From: Amycolatopsis pittospori
Lineage (GTDB): Bacteria > Actinomycetota > Actinomycetes > Mycobacteriales > Pseudonocardiaceae
DNA: 59,121 nt
Direction of reading: 5' to 3'
Assembly (NCBI RefSeq): GCF_013870525.1
Contig: NZ_JACBXD010000048.1
Span: 1-59,121, forward strand
Part shown: piece by piece, positions 30,745 through 39,089 of the stretch
Position numbering within the stretch: position 1 is the stretch's first letter
Layout: every line of letters begins with the position of its first letter
The notes under the pieces: model-generated
The model's input: only the letters and a program-made list of their open reading frames with translations
What the model was told of the DNA's origin: nothing
The model's database searches: none
Made by a program: the position numbers and the translations under genes

Positions 30745-31434
30745 GTGATCCGGCTCGAAGAGGTTTCCAAGGTCTACAAGACCTCGACCCGTCCCGCCCT
30801 CGAAAGGGTGTCGGTCGAGATCGACAAAGGTGAGTTCGTCTTCCTCATCGGTCCCTCGGGATCCGGGAAGTCGACGTTCCTGCGTCTCCTGCTGCGCGAA
30901 GAGGTCCCGAGCAAGGGCCGCGTGATGGTCTCCAACTTCGACGTCGCCAAGCTCGCCCGCCGCCGGGTGCCGCGTCTGCGGCAGACCATCGGCTGCGTGT
31001 TCCAGGACTTCCGTCTGCTGTCGAACAAGACCGTCGCCGAGAACGTCGCGTTCGCGCTCGAAGTCATCGGCAAGCCGCGCCCTACGATCCGCAAGGTCGT
31101 CCCCGAGGTGCTCGAACTCGTCGGGCTCGACGGCAAGGCCGACCGCCTCCCCAACGAACTCTCCGGTGGTGAGCAGCAGCGCGTCGCGATCGCCCGCGCG
31201 TTCGTGAACCGCCCGCTCGTGCTGCTCGCCGACGAACCGACGGGAAACCTGGACCCCGACACCAGCCAGGACATCATGTTGCTGCTGGAGCGGATCAACC
31301 GCACCGGCACGACGGTGCTGATGGCCACCCACGACCATTCGATCGTGGACTCGATGCGGCGAAGGGTCGTCGAGCTCCAGCTCGGCAAGGTCATCCGTGA
31401 CGACGCCCGAGGCGTCTACGGCATCGGCCGCTGA
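30745..31434 (+). CDS. ftsE: Cell division ATP-binding protein FtsE
   Basis: 229 aa, GTG start. ABC ATPase: Walker A GPSGSGKS (about 36-43), Q-loop FQDFRLL, signature LSGGEQQR, Walker B VLLADEPTGNLD and the switch histidine in ATHDHSIVD. FtsE pairs with the membrane protein FtsX, encoded 51 bp downstream; together they activate peptidoglycan hydrolases at the division site from the cytoplasmic side. Intact and of normal length. Confidence 0.97.
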   Translation: MIRLEEVSKVYKTSTRPALERVSVEIDKGEFVFLIGPSGSGKSTFLRLLLREEVPSKGRVMVSNFDVAKLARRRVPRLRQTIGCVFQDFRLLSNKTVAENVAFALEVIGKPRPTIRKVVPEVLELVGLDGKADRLPNELSGGEQQRVAIARAFVNRPLVLLADEPTGNLDPDTSQDIMLLLERINRTGTTVLMATHDHSIVDSMRRRVVELQLGKVIRDDARGVYGIGR

Positions 31435-31485
31435 CCGGCCCCGCCCTCCTCCGTAACCCACGACTTCCAAGGGACATCAACCCCG

Positions 31486-32379
31486 ATGCGCGCCAGTTTC
31501 GTCTTCAGCGAGGTAGTCACCGGCTTGCGCCGGAACGTCACGATGACCATCGCGATGATCCTCACCACCGCGGTCTCCCTCGCCATGCTCGGCTTCGGTC
31601 TGCTGGCCGTCGGAACGATCGACAAGATGAAGGCCAACTTCCTCGCCGACGTCGAGGTTTCGGTCTATCTGGTCAACGACATCAGCGCGGGTGACCCGAA
31701 CTGCTCGCAGTCGGCCTGCCAGTCGCTGCGCCAGGATCTGCAGGCCAACGACGGCGTCGAGTCGGTCGTGTTCGAAAACCGCGAGCAGTCCTTCGAGCGG
31801 TTCAAGAAGATGTTCGAGAGCCAGCCGGAGCTGCTTCAGCTGACCGGGCCGGAGGCGCTGCCCGCGTCGCTGCACGTGAAGCTGAAGAACCCCGAGCGCA
31901 GCCAGGCGATCATCCAGGAGTACACCGGCAAACCCGGCGTCAGCAAGGTCGACGACCAGCAGAAGGCCCTGGACCGCGTGTTCAACGCGCTCAACGGTGT
32001 CCGGAACCTGGCCTTCGGTGCCGCGCTGATCATGGCGATCGCCGCGTTGCTGCTGATCGCGAACACGATCCAGGTGTCGGCGTTCACCCGTCGTACCGAG
32101 GTCGGCATCATGCGCCTGGTCGGCGCGACCCGCTGGTACACGCAGCTGCCGTTCCTCCTGGAGGCGGTGGTCGCCGGCCTGGTCGGTGCGATCATCGGCA
32201 TCGTCTTCCTGGTGCTCACCAAGGTGTTCCTGCTCGACCTTGTGCTCACCGGTGACGTGTTCCCGGCGGTCGGCATGCTCGAATTGCTGTTCCCGGTCGC
32301 GCCGATCCTGCTCGCCGTCTCGATGTTCATTTCGGCGATCACGGGCTATGTGACGCTGCGTCTGTACGTGCGCCACTAG
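31486..32379 (+). CDS. ftsX: Cell division protein FtsX
   Basis: 297 aa, ATG start with AAGGGA upstream. An N-terminal transmembrane helix (about 21-45), an extracytoplasmic domain of about 115 residues, and three C-terminal helices with the usual FtsX/MacB motif TRRTEVGIMRLVGATRWYTQLPF between them. The outer domain has a cysteine pair CSQSAC, as in mycobacterial FtsX, probably a disulfide. FtsX transmits FtsE ATPase activity to periplasmic or wall-space hydrolases. Forms one unit with ftsE. Confidence 0.97.
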   Translation: MRASFVFSEVVTGLRRNVTMTIAMILTTAVSLAMLGFGLLAVGTIDKMKANFLADVEVSVYLVNDISAGDPNCSQSACQSLRQDLQANDGVESVVFENREQSFERFKKMFESQPELLQLTGPEALPASLHVKLKNPERSQAIIQEYTGKPGVSKVDDQQKALDRVFNALNGVRNLAFGAALIMAIAALLLIANTIQVSAFTRRTEVGIMRLVGATRWYTQLPFLLEAVVAGLVGAIIGIVFLVLTKVFLLDLVLTGDVFPAVGMLELLFPVAPILLAVSMFISAITGYVTLRLYVRH

Positions 32380-32418
32380 CCGGCCCGATAACCACCTGCT
32401 CACGCACAGAAACTCACG

Positions 32419-32424
32419 TAGAGT
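32419..32424 (+). promoter_or_regulatory. Candidate -10 element of smpB, leaderless start
   Basis: TAGAGT followed by 6 nt and ATG 32431, suggesting smpB can be transcribed apart from ftsEX. Confidence 0.45.
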
Positions 32425-32430
32425 CGCGAC

Positions 32431-32913
32431 ATGCCCAAAGAACGTGGTCAGAAGGTGATCGTGTCGAACCGCAAGGCTCGGCACGACTACTCCATCCTCG
32501 ATACCTACGAAGCCGGTCTCGTGCTCGTCGGTACCGAGGTGAAGAGCCTGCGTGAAGGAAGGGCATCACTGGCCGACGCGTTCGCCACGGTGGACGACGG
32601 CGAGGTGTGGCTGCGCAACGTCCACATCCCGGAGTACGTGCAGGGCACCTGGACGAACCACACGCCGCGGCGCACCCGGAAACTGCTGCTGCACCGCAAG
32701 GAGATCGAGCGGCTCATCGGCAAGACCAAGGAGAGCGGTCTTTCCCTGGTTCCGCTGTCGATGTACTTCAAGGACGGCAAGGTCAAGGTCGAGATCGCGC
32801 TGGCGAAGGGCAAGAAGTCCTACGACAAGCGCCAGGACCTCGCCAAGCGGGACGCGCAGCGCACCATCAGCCGGGCCATGGGCCGGGCGCTGAAGGGCCG
32901 GTACAGCGAGTGA
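32431..32913 (+). CDS. smpB: SsrA-binding protein SmpB
   Basis: 160 aa. The OB-fold core carries the family motifs VSNRKARHDYSILDTYEAGLVLVGTEVKSLR and the basic C-terminal tail KGKKSYDKRQDLAKRDAQR, which enters the mRNA channel. SmpB delivers tmRNA to stalled ribosomes. Its partner RNA is encoded in this window at 38229-38601. Its stop overlaps the start of the amidohydrolase gene (GTGA). Confidence 0.97.
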   Translation: MPKERGQKVIVSNRKARHDYSILDTYEAGLVLVGTEVKSLREGRASLADAFATVDDGEVWLRNVHIPEYVQGTWTNHTPRRTRKLLLHRKEIERLIGKTKESGLSLVPLSMYFKDGKVKVEIALAKGKKSYDKRQDLAKRDAQRTISRAMGRALKGRYSE

Positions 32914-33806
32914 TCCACGGGCCCGCGTCCGACGCCGACATCCCCGGCTGGATCTCGTCGCTGGGCATCGACGGGCTCGTGGACATCCACCTGCACTTCC
33001 TGCCGAAGCCGGTCATGGACAAGGTGTGGGCCTACTTCGACCAGGCCGAAGAGCACTACGGCATGGCCTGGCCGGTGCACTACCGCACTTCGGAAGAGCA
33101 GCGGATCGAAACCCTGCGTTCGCTCGGCGTGCGCAAGTTCGCGCCGCTGGTCTACCCGCACAAGCCGGGGATGGCCGAATGGCTGACGTCGTGGGCGCTG
33201 GAGTTCGCCGAGCGGGTTCCGGACGCCGTCCCGACGGGCACGTTCTATCCGGAGCCGTCGGCCGTGTCCGTTGTGGACGGAGCCCTGCGCGCCGGTGCGC
33301 GGTGTTTCAAGGCACACGTCCAGGTCGGTGCCTACGACCCGCGTGACGAGCAGCTGGACGGTGTCTGGGGCGCGCTCGCGGACGCCGGCGTCCCGGTGGT
33401 GGTCCACTGTGGACACGGTCCGTTGAAGGGCGCCTACACCGGGCTACGGCTGTTCGAAGAGATCCTGGTGCGGCACCCGGATCTGACGCTGGTGCTCGCG
33501 CACGCGGGGATGCCGGAGATCGACTTCGCGTTCGAGCTGGCCCGCAGGTATCCGCGGGTGTACCTCGACACCACGATGGTCGGGGTGGAGTTCACCGAGC
33601 GCGGCAACCCGCTCCCGCCGGACTGGACCGATCTGCTGGCGGAGTTCCCGGATCGCGTCGTACTCGGCACCGACTTCCCCAACATCCCGTACTCCTACGC
33701 CACACAGCTGCAGGCGATCGCCGGCTGGGCCGCCGACGATCGCCTGGGTGAGCCGTTCCTGCGGGCGGTGCTGCACGACACCCCCGCGAAACTGCTCAGC
33801 GTTTGA
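32910..33806 (+). CDS. Amidohydrolase family TIM-barrel protein
   Basis: 298 aa from GTG 32910, coupled to smpB. Metal-site motifs of the amidohydrolase-2 family: VDIHLHF (HxH), VVVHCGHGP, VLAHAGM and VLGTDFP. These enzymes hydrolyse or decarboxylate small substrates such as amidohydro- and ACMSD-like compounds. The substrate cannot be read here, and the link with smpB is probably only transcriptional. Its last 11 bases overlap the convergent acyltransferase gene. Confidence 0.85.
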   Translation: MIHGPASDADIPGWISSLGIDGLVDIHLHFLPKPVMDKVWAYFDQAEEHYGMAWPVHYRTSEEQRIETLRSLGVRKFAPLVYPHKPGMAEWLTSWALEFAERVPDAVPTGTFYPEPSAVSVVDGALRAGARCFKAHVQVGAYDPRDEQLDGVWGALADAGVPVVVHCGHGPLKGAYTGLRLFEEILVRHPDLTLVLAHAGMPEIDFAFELARRYPRVYLDTTMVGVEFTERGNPLPPDWTDLLAEFPDRVVLGTDFPNIPYSYATQLQAIAGWAADDRLGEPFLRAVLHDTPAKLLSV

Positions 33807-35121
33807 GCTGTGCCACCTCGCTGACGGCGACGGCGCGGCCGAGCGCCCGTGTCCCCAGCGCCTGGACCGAGATGTGCCTGCCCGCCAGGAAGTAGCCGAT
33901 CATCGCCAGCGCCACCCACGGCACCGGTCCCCGCGTGATGCCGTCGCTCAGCGGGGCGAAACCGTGTGCCGCCAGTCCGAGCAGGCCGCCGGAGATCAGC
34001 AGCCCGGCCAGGACGAGCTGGGGCGTGTGCGCGGTGGGCGCCGGACCGGAGGCCTGCGTCTCGAAGCGGTCGAACAGCCGCAGGAGACCGAGGAGCACCA
34101 GCCCGCAGGCGCCCAGCCATGCGGGGACCATCGTCAGCCACAGCACCGAACCGGGTTCGGGAGTCTCGTAACCCAGGCCGTAGACCGTGACACCGGCGAC
34201 GACGATCAGTGCCGGCATGTGCCACAGGTAGACGCTCATGAAGCGCGGGCCGATCCACTTCAGGGCGGCGTCGAGGTTCGGCCGAGCGGCCAAGGCGTTC
34301 AGCTGCGGTTTGAAGGCCAGCAGGAGGCCGATCTGGCCGATCGCGAGGAAGGCCAGCAGCACGGTCGGCGGGCTCATGTTCGACACCGGGGCGCCCGGCA
34401 TGCCGATCATGCTGGCGGGGTACGGGCCGAAGGCGACCATCAGCGCGGTGATGCCGAAGCCCGCGGCGGACATGCCCAGGGTGGCGTTGCGGCTCAGCGA
34501 GCCGAGACGGCCTTGCGTGTAGTGGAAACCGAGCTGGTGCACAGCGACCCAGACGAAGACGGCGTTCGCGAAACCGATCAGGCCGAGGTCGTTGAAGCGG
34601 GCGACGTCGACGAGGACGGCGGCGCCGAGCATCGCGAGCGGGACTTTGAGGCCCCAGCGGCGGTGAGCCGCGGCCATCAGCGGGGTGAGCAGCACGGTGA
34701 GCACATAGACGGCCAGGAACCACAGCAACTGCGCGGCGATCGCTCCGCCGACCTGCAGCGGCTGCTCGGGAATGCCCATGCCGCGCAGGATGTCCGGGAC
34801 GAACAGCCAGACGCCGACGAGCGGCAGCACCGGCACCATCAGCCGCTTGAGGCGGGCCGCGAGCCAGGAGCGCGAGTCCGTCGCGCGGTTGAGCGAGATC
34901 AGATTCGCCGCGCCACCGGCGAAGAAGACGAGCGGCATCACCTGCGAGGCCCAGGTGATCACCCACCAGCCCGGTGTCGCGAGGGCATTGCCGGTGGAGA
35001 GCCGGCCGTCGGCGTAGGAGAGCACCGGCATGCCCCAGTGCTGAACGACGACGGCGAGGATCGCGATCGCCCGGACGATGTCGAGGAACCGGTCCCGGCC
35101 CCGCTTCTGGCTCGTGTGCAT
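33796..35121 (-). CDS. Acyltransferase 3 family membrane protein
   Basis: 441 aa, ATG start, about ten transmembrane helices. The N-terminus RDRFLDIVRAIAILAVVVQHWGM fits the acyltransferase-3 fold, in which an early helix carries the catalytic-type histidine (here in VVQHWG). Members O-acylate sugars or lipids at the membrane. A GGAANLISLNR segment and an RFMSVYLWHMPAL segment also match the family. No glycosylation gene is adjacent, so the acceptor is unknown. Overlaps the amidohydrolase tail by 11 bp. Confidence 0.85.
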   Translation of the reverse strand: MHTSQKRGRDRFLDIVRAIAILAVVVQHWGMPVLSYADGRLSTGNALATPGWWVITWASQVMPLVFFAGGAANLISLNRATDSRSWLAARLKRLMVPVLPLVGVWLFVPDILRGMGIPEQPLQVGGAIAAQLLWFLAVYVLTVLLTPLMAAAHRRWGLKVPLAMLGAAVLVDVARFNDLGLIGFANAVFVWVAVHQLGFHYTQGRLGSLSRNATLGMSAAGFGITALMVAFGPYPASMIGMPGAPVSNMSPPTVLLAFLAIGQIGLLLAFKPQLNALAARPNLDAALKWIGPRFMSVYLWHMPALIVVAGVTVYGLGYETPEPGSVLWLTMVPAWLGACGLVLLGLLRLFDRFETQASGPAPTAHTPQLVLAGLLISGGLLGLAAHGFAPLSDGITRGPVPWVALAMIGYFLAGRHISVQALGTRALGRAVAVSEVAQLKR

Positions 35122-35214
35122 GCCAAGAAGCCTGGTGCTTCAGGACTTTCGAAACAGCGGTGCGCGCCGCCGTATCCGTCTTCCTGTTTTCGTCCCTCGA
35201 AGGTGAGGTTTTCC

Positions 35215-35466
35215 CTACCCCACACCGTCGGTCTCGGGTTCCGGCCGCGGCGCGGGCTCCGGAACCGGGGCCGAGCACAGCCGGAATTCCCAGCAGTCGT
35301 CGGCGGCGAGGCCGAGTTCGTAGCGGGTCTCGATCTTCGGGCCGTCGTGCAGATGGACGTGCTTGAGCACGGTGCCCGCGACCGGTTCGGTGTCCCCGAG
35401 TTCCTGGACGCGCCCGTCGAGGGGCCCGCCGAAGAAGCGCGCGCTGTGGGAGGGCCGGTCGGTCAT
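35215..35466 (-). CDS. Small hypothetical protein
   Basis: 83 aa from ATG 35466, which has GGAGG at a good distance; a longer frame (35499) is less likely. The sequence begins MTDRPSHSARFFGGPLDGRV and contains FFGGPLDGR, seen in several small actinobacterial proteins. It has one tyrosine-rich patch (ETRYELGLAADDCWEF) and a proline-rich tail. No domain or signal peptide. Function unknown. Confidence 0.65.
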   Translation of the reverse strand: MTDRPSHSARFFGGPLDGRVQELGDTEPVAGTVLKHVHLHDGPKIETRYELGLAADDCWEFRLCSAPVPEPAPRPEPETDGVG

Positions 35467-35547
35467 GGGTCCTCCTCGGTTCGGCTCGTCGCTCACCAAC
35501 AGTCTGCCAATGTTAGGTGAGTGACCGCTTCGCCACCAAGAGCTACT

Positions 35548-36189
35548 TCAGCGTCCTAAGTAAGTCAGCACCGCGCGGACACGGCGGTGTTCCACGGAAC
35601 TGGCTTCGAGGCCGAGTTTCGAGAAGATGTTGCCGATGTGCTTCTCGACGGCGCCGTGGGAGACGACCAGCGAGTTCGCGATCGCGGTGTTCGAGAGGCC
35701 TTGAGCCATCAGCCCCAGCACCTCGGACTCGCGGGCGGTGAGCGCGTCGAGCGGGTTCTTGCGGCCGCGCGCCATCAGCTGCGCGATGACGTCCGGGTCG
35801 ATGGCCGTACCGCCGCCGGCGACCCGCCTTACCGCGTCGAGGAAGTCCCCGACGTCCGCGACGCGCTCCTTGAGCAGGTAGCCGACACCGCCTGCGCCAC
35901 CGGACAGCAGCTCGACGGCGTAGCTCTCTTCGACGTACTGGGAAAGCACCAGGACAGGCAGGCCGGGGACGGCTTCACGGGCACCCAGCGCGGCGCGCAG
36001 GCCTTCGTCGGTGAAGGTGGGGGGCATCCGCACGTCGACGATCGCGAGATCCGGCCGGTGCTCCTTGACCGCCAGCAGGAGGTCGTCGCCGTTGTCCACG
36101 GCCGCGACGGTCTCGATGTCCTCGTCGGCGAGCAGGCGGATCACCCCCGCACGCAACAGAACCGCGTCTTCGGCGATGACGACCCGCAT
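35548..36189 (-). CDS. LuxR/NarL family response regulator
   Basis: 213 aa. Receiver domain (1-120) with acidic pocket VIAED, phosphoacceptor aspartate in LAIVDVRMPP, the conserved serine or threonine region (VLVLSQ) and switch residue SGG...; C-terminal LuxR helix-turn-helix (LTARESEVLGLMAQGLSNTAIAN). It is the last gene of a three-gene minus-strand unit with the histidine kinase, separated from it by 52 bp that carries a perfect inverted repeat. Target genes unknown. Confidence 0.93.
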   Translation of the reverse strand: MRVVIAEDAVLLRAGVIRLLADEDIETVAAVDNGDDLLLAVKEHRPDLAIVDVRMPPTFTDEGLRAALGAREAVPGLPVLVLSQYVEESYAVELLSGGAGGVGYLLKERVADVGDFLDAVRRVAGGGTAIDPDVIAQLMARGRKNPLDALTARESEVLGLMAQGLSNTAIANSLVVSHGAVEKHIGNIFSKLGLEASSVEHRRVRAVLTYLGR

Positions 36190-36201
36190 GCTGCCCCCAG
36201 C

Positions 36202-36237
36202 TTCGTGAGTGAATGGCAGAGCCTATTCACTCACGAA
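36202..36237. repeat. Inverted repeat between kinase and response regulator genes (D)
   Basis: Perfect 13-bp arms TTCGTGAGTGAAT (36202-36214) and ATTCACTCACGAA (36225-36237), 10-nt loop. It lies inside the operon, ahead of the response-regulator gene, and could act as an RNA processing or attenuation site; no T-run follows on the minus strand. Confidence 0.75.
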
Positions 36238-36241
36238 CGGG

Positions 36242-37381
36242 TCACCATTGGCAGGGCAGGTCCGCTCGAATCACCGTCGGGCCGCCGGGAGGGCTGACGA
36301 CGGTGATCACGCCGTCGATCGTGGCCGCGCGGTCGGCGAGCCCGGCGAGACCGCCACCGGGCCGGACTTCGGCGCCACCGTGCCCGTTGTCGGTGATCTC
36401 GACGATCACCATCGAGTCGGTGCGCCACACCTTCACGCCAGCCTCGGTCGCGCCCGAGTGCTTCGCGATGTTCGTCAGCGTCTCGCCGACGATGAAGTAC
36501 GCCGTCGTCTCGACCGCGGCGGGCGGCCGCGGCTCGACGTCCACGGTGACGTCGACGTGGATCGGCGACTTCGCGGCCTGGGCGGACAGTGCGGCGTCGA
36601 GCCCGCGGTCGCCGAGGACGGCCGGGTAGATGCCCCGGGCGAGGTCGCGCAGTTCCGAAACCGCGAGCTTGGCGTCGAGGTGCGCTTCGTCGATCAGTTC
36701 CCGGACGGCGTTCGGGTCCTGGTCGAACTTCGACTTCGCGCGGCCGAGACTCATCGCCACCGCGACGAGACGCTGCTGCGCGCCGTCGTGCAGGTCGCGC
36801 TCGATACGGCGGCGTTCGGCTTCCGCCGCGTCGACACCGCGCGCCCGGGACGCCTGCAGGTGCTCCGCCTTCTGCTCCAGCCGCCGCGTGCGGTTCGGGC
36901 CGAGTAAGGAGAACGCCAGGTTGCCGTGCAGCCAGGCGAGCCACGGCGTCACCCAGATCGCCATCGGCAGCAGCACGATCGACGCCAGCGCGATCGGGAG
37001 TTCCACGCAGGCCAGCGGGAACGCGATCATCAGGTAGGTCAGATCGCGCCACGTCGTCGGGTCGGTCAGCCGGGTCAGCCAGCGCTTGACCAGCGGAAGA
37101 CCCTCGAGCGGGAGCCGCTCGACCGGTTCCAGCGGCGTGCCGAGCATCTTCCGGGCCCAGCCACGTTCGCGATCGGCGGACCAGCGGATGAAGTTGGTCG
37201 TGGCCATGAGGATCGGGAAGCCGATCCACACCACCGCCGTCGCGATCCCGACCGCGAGGCCGGTGACGATCAAAATGAACTGGAGAATCCGGAAGAACCA
37301 GCTGAGGATCATGTAGACGATCGACTTCAAAGGTCTCGGGCGCGGGATCTCCACGTGCCGCACTTGCTGGTCGATCGTCAT
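36242..37381 (-). CDS. Sensor histidine kinase with PF13796-type membrane sensor
   Basis: 379 aa from ATG 37381; the start overlaps the stop of the upstream sensor gene (ATGA). An N-terminal four-helix membrane sensor (about 20-180) is followed by a HisKA_3 domain with AERRRIERDLHDGAQQRL (the phosphorylated histidine is in LHDG) and a C-terminal ATPase domain with NIAKHSGA and GGGLAGLADRA motifs. The membrane part is of the same kind as the separate sensor gene just upstream (VVWIGFPIL and TTWRDLTYL match). Forms a two-component system with the response regulator. Confidence 0.93.
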   Translation of the reverse strand: MTIDQQVRHVEIPRPRPLKSIVYMILSWFFRILQFILIVTGLAVGIATAVVWIGFPILMATTNFIRWSADRERGWARKMLGTPLEPVERLPLEGLPLVKRWLTRLTDPTTWRDLTYLMIAFPLACVELPIALASIVLLPMAIWVTPWLAWLHGNLAFSLLGPNRTRRLEQKAEHLQASRARGVDAAEAERRRIERDLHDGAQQRLVAVAMSLGRAKSKFDQDPNAVRELIDEAHLDAKLAVSELRDLARGIYPAVLGDRGLDAALSAQAAKSPIHVDVTVDVEPRPPAAVETTAYFIVGETLTNIAKHSGATEAGVKVWRTDSMVIVEITDNGHGGAEVRPGGGLAGLADRAATIDGVITVVSPPGGPTVIRADLPCQW

Positions 37382-38073
37382 CCGTTCACCGTGCTCATCG
37401 TCGGAACCCCGCCCCAAGAATCCTCCAGACGCCGGCGCTGCGCCCAGGTGGGCCCGAGCAGCGCCGTCGCCAGCCGGGCGTGTGATCCGGCCAGCGCCTT
37501 CGTCAACGCTACCGAGAGCGCGATGCAGAGCACCCCGAGAGCCGCCCAGGGCAGCGCCGAGACCGTCGAATCGACCGTGAACCACGGGTCGTCGTAGTTC
37601 GGGAAGCGGTACTCGCCGCCCGGCAGGAAGCGGTAGTAGATCGGCAGGCCCGCGAGCCCGAGACTGGTCGACCAGAACACCGTGACCAGCACGAACTCGA
37701 TGATGCCGACCGGGAACAGGATGAAGAAGTAGGCCAGGTCGCGCCAGGTCGAGCGGTCCTTCAAGCGTGCCTTCCAGCGCACGGACTGGGCGCCGGCGGG
37801 CAACGGGAGATACGGCAGATCGATGTAGCGGTCCAGCAGGGCGTACACCCTGGCGCGCTCCATCCGGGCCGCGCCGCGGACCGACAGGATCACGAGCGCG
37901 AGGATCGGCAGCCCGATCCAGACGATCGCCGTGCCGACGCCCAGCCAGATGAACGACATCAGGAGCGCGAAGGCCAGGATGCCCATCGGCAGGTTCATCA
38001 GCAGGTAGACCAGCGAGCCGCCGAACGACGGATCGGACCTGCTCAGCTCCCGCTCGGCCGCTAGCGAACTCAT
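37378..38073 (-). CDS. Stand-alone sensor-domain membrane protein
   Basis: 231 aa from ATG 38073. Four to six hydrophobic helices and the PF13796-like pattern: AIVWIGLPILALVILSVRGAARMERAR, then RSTWRDLAYFFILFPVGIIEFVL. It resembles the membrane half of the downstream histidine kinase, without a kinase domain. It is the first gene of the unit and its stop overlaps the kinase start. It may form a complex with the kinase or sense for it (inference). Confidence 0.88.
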   Translation of the reverse strand: MSSLAAERELSRSDPSFGGSLVYLLMNLPMGILAFALLMSFIWLGVGTAIVWIGLPILALVILSVRGAARMERARVYALLDRYIDLPYLPLPAGAQSVRWKARLKDRSTWRDLAYFFILFPVGIIEFVLVTVFWSTSLGLAGLPIYYRFLPGGEYRFPNYDDPWFTVDSTVSALPWAALGVLCIALSVALTKALAGSHARLATALLGPTWAQRRRLEDSWGGVPTMSTVNG

Positions 38074-38179
38074 GGTCGTGCTCCTCTCCGGTTCGATGGG
38101 ACAAGCATCCCGCCCGGGAGAGGTCGTCGACATGGTGCCCGCGGGTATCTCGCAGGTGGGGCTAGCCCCACCGCCGGGA

Positions 38180-38207
38180 TTAACCCGGTTGCCGTCCGCG
38201 TTATGCT
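38180..38207 (+). promoter_or_regulatory. Candidate tmRNA promoter
   Basis: -35 TTAACC (38180-38185), 16-nt spacer, -10 TATGCT (38202-38207), about 20 nt before the mature 5' end of the tmRNA. Confidence 0.35.
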
Positions 38208-38228
38208 GTACAGGTTGTGTCCCACCAA

Positions 38229-38601
38229 GGGGGTGAACGGTTTCGACTTTGGACGTTGAATCAGGAGAAGCGTGCCGGTGCAGGCGAGAGACCACCGTAA
38301 GCGTCATCGCAAACCAATAAGCGCCGAGCCTAAGAGCCAGCGCGAGTTCGCTCTTGCTGCCTAAGCAGTAGAGCAACTCTGTCGGTCCGGGGTCGCCTCC
38401 GACCCGGTCACCGGCATCAGCTAGGAGGCTTACCGCCACACTCGGCTACGGGGTGTGGTTGGGAATCGAACAGTGGCTGGGCTCGTCACTTCAGCTTGTT
38501 CGCGTGACTGAAGGGGCCAAGTAGAGACATAGCGGACTGCGCACGGAGAAGCCCTGATGAAGCGCCAGAGGACCCGGGTTCAATTCCCGGCACCTCCACC
38601 A
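38229..38601 (+). ncRNA. ssrA: tmRNA (ssrA)
   Basis: The 5' acceptor strand GGGGGTG (38229-38235) pairs with CACCTCC before an encoded ACCA end (38598-38601); the 3' T-arm GGGTTCAATTCCC is present. The tag frame starts at resume codon GCC 38323 and ends TAA 38362-38364, giving A-EPKSQREFALAA, with the expected ALAA degradation signal. It rescues stalled ribosomes with SmpB, encoded 5.3 kb upstream. Between the tag and the 3' end lie the pseudoknots, not traced in detail. Confidence 0.96.
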
Positions 38602-38665
38602 TAAAATTGCTGTTGAAACCCTGGCCCGGTGGACGCCCTGCAGAAGAGGGCGACACCGGAAGTGG

Positions 38666-38695
38666 AAAGGCCACCCGCCGAGCGGGTGGCCTTTT
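38666..38695 (+). terminator. Terminator of tmRNA
   Basis: 13-bp stem (38666-38678 with 38682-38694), 3-nt loop, and TTTT at its end; about 65 nt after the tmRNA. Confidence 0.85.
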
Positions 38696-38740
38696 GGCTG
38701 TTCAAAGGTGTTTTTCGGCGGGCGCAGCGTCCTCCTCGGG

Positions 38741-39085
38741 CTACCAGCGGATGCCGATGTTGGACGGTCCTTGCGGGCCGGAGACCTTCACCGTGTAGTG
38801 GCCGGTGGGGTAGTTGGAGCAGGTCCAGGACCGGGGCGGGTCCTCGGCGCGGAACGTGGTGCCACAGGTGCGGCCCTGGCCGGACACCGACCATGATGCC
38901 GTGCCGCTGCCGTGCACGTCGGCGTCGACGTGGAAGGTGGTGGCCTCGATGGTCAGGCCGAATTCGCAGGATGCGGTGGAGCAGTCGGTGTACTTGCCGC
39001 CCGCGTGCGCGACCTGGGGGGTGAGCATCAAGGCGCTCGCCGCGACGACGGCCGGGACGATTCCCCTAAGGAGTTTCTCGCGCAT
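38741..39085 (-). CDS. Secreted small protein, tandem paralogue 3
   Basis: 114 aa. Signal peptide MREKLLRGIVPAVVAASALM ending in AHA (about 28). The mature part has four cysteines (DCSTASCEF, RTCGTTF, WTCSNY) and the shared family motif VDADVHGSGTASW and a C-terminal GPQGPSNIGIRW. Related to the two genes upstream at 39090 and 39555. No known domain; small beta-rich secreted fold expected. Last gene of the tandem set, 4 bp from its neighbour. Confidence 0.82.
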   Translation of the reverse strand: MREKLLRGIVPAVVAASALMLTPQVAHAGGKYTDCSTASCEFGLTIEATTFHVDADVHGSGTASWSVSGQGRTCGTTFRAEDPPRSWTCSNYPTGHYTVKVSGPQGPSNIGIRW

Positions 39086-39089
39086 CGGC

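Noticed and set aside
29680..31470. 596-aa frame antisense to prfB and ftsE
   Set aside because: Overlaps two certain genes and reads through a repeat; composition typical of a shadow frame.
33748..35520. 590-aa frame antisense to the acyltransferase
   Set aside because: Gln/Arg/His-rich translation without any domain; the opposite strand has a clear ten-helix protein.
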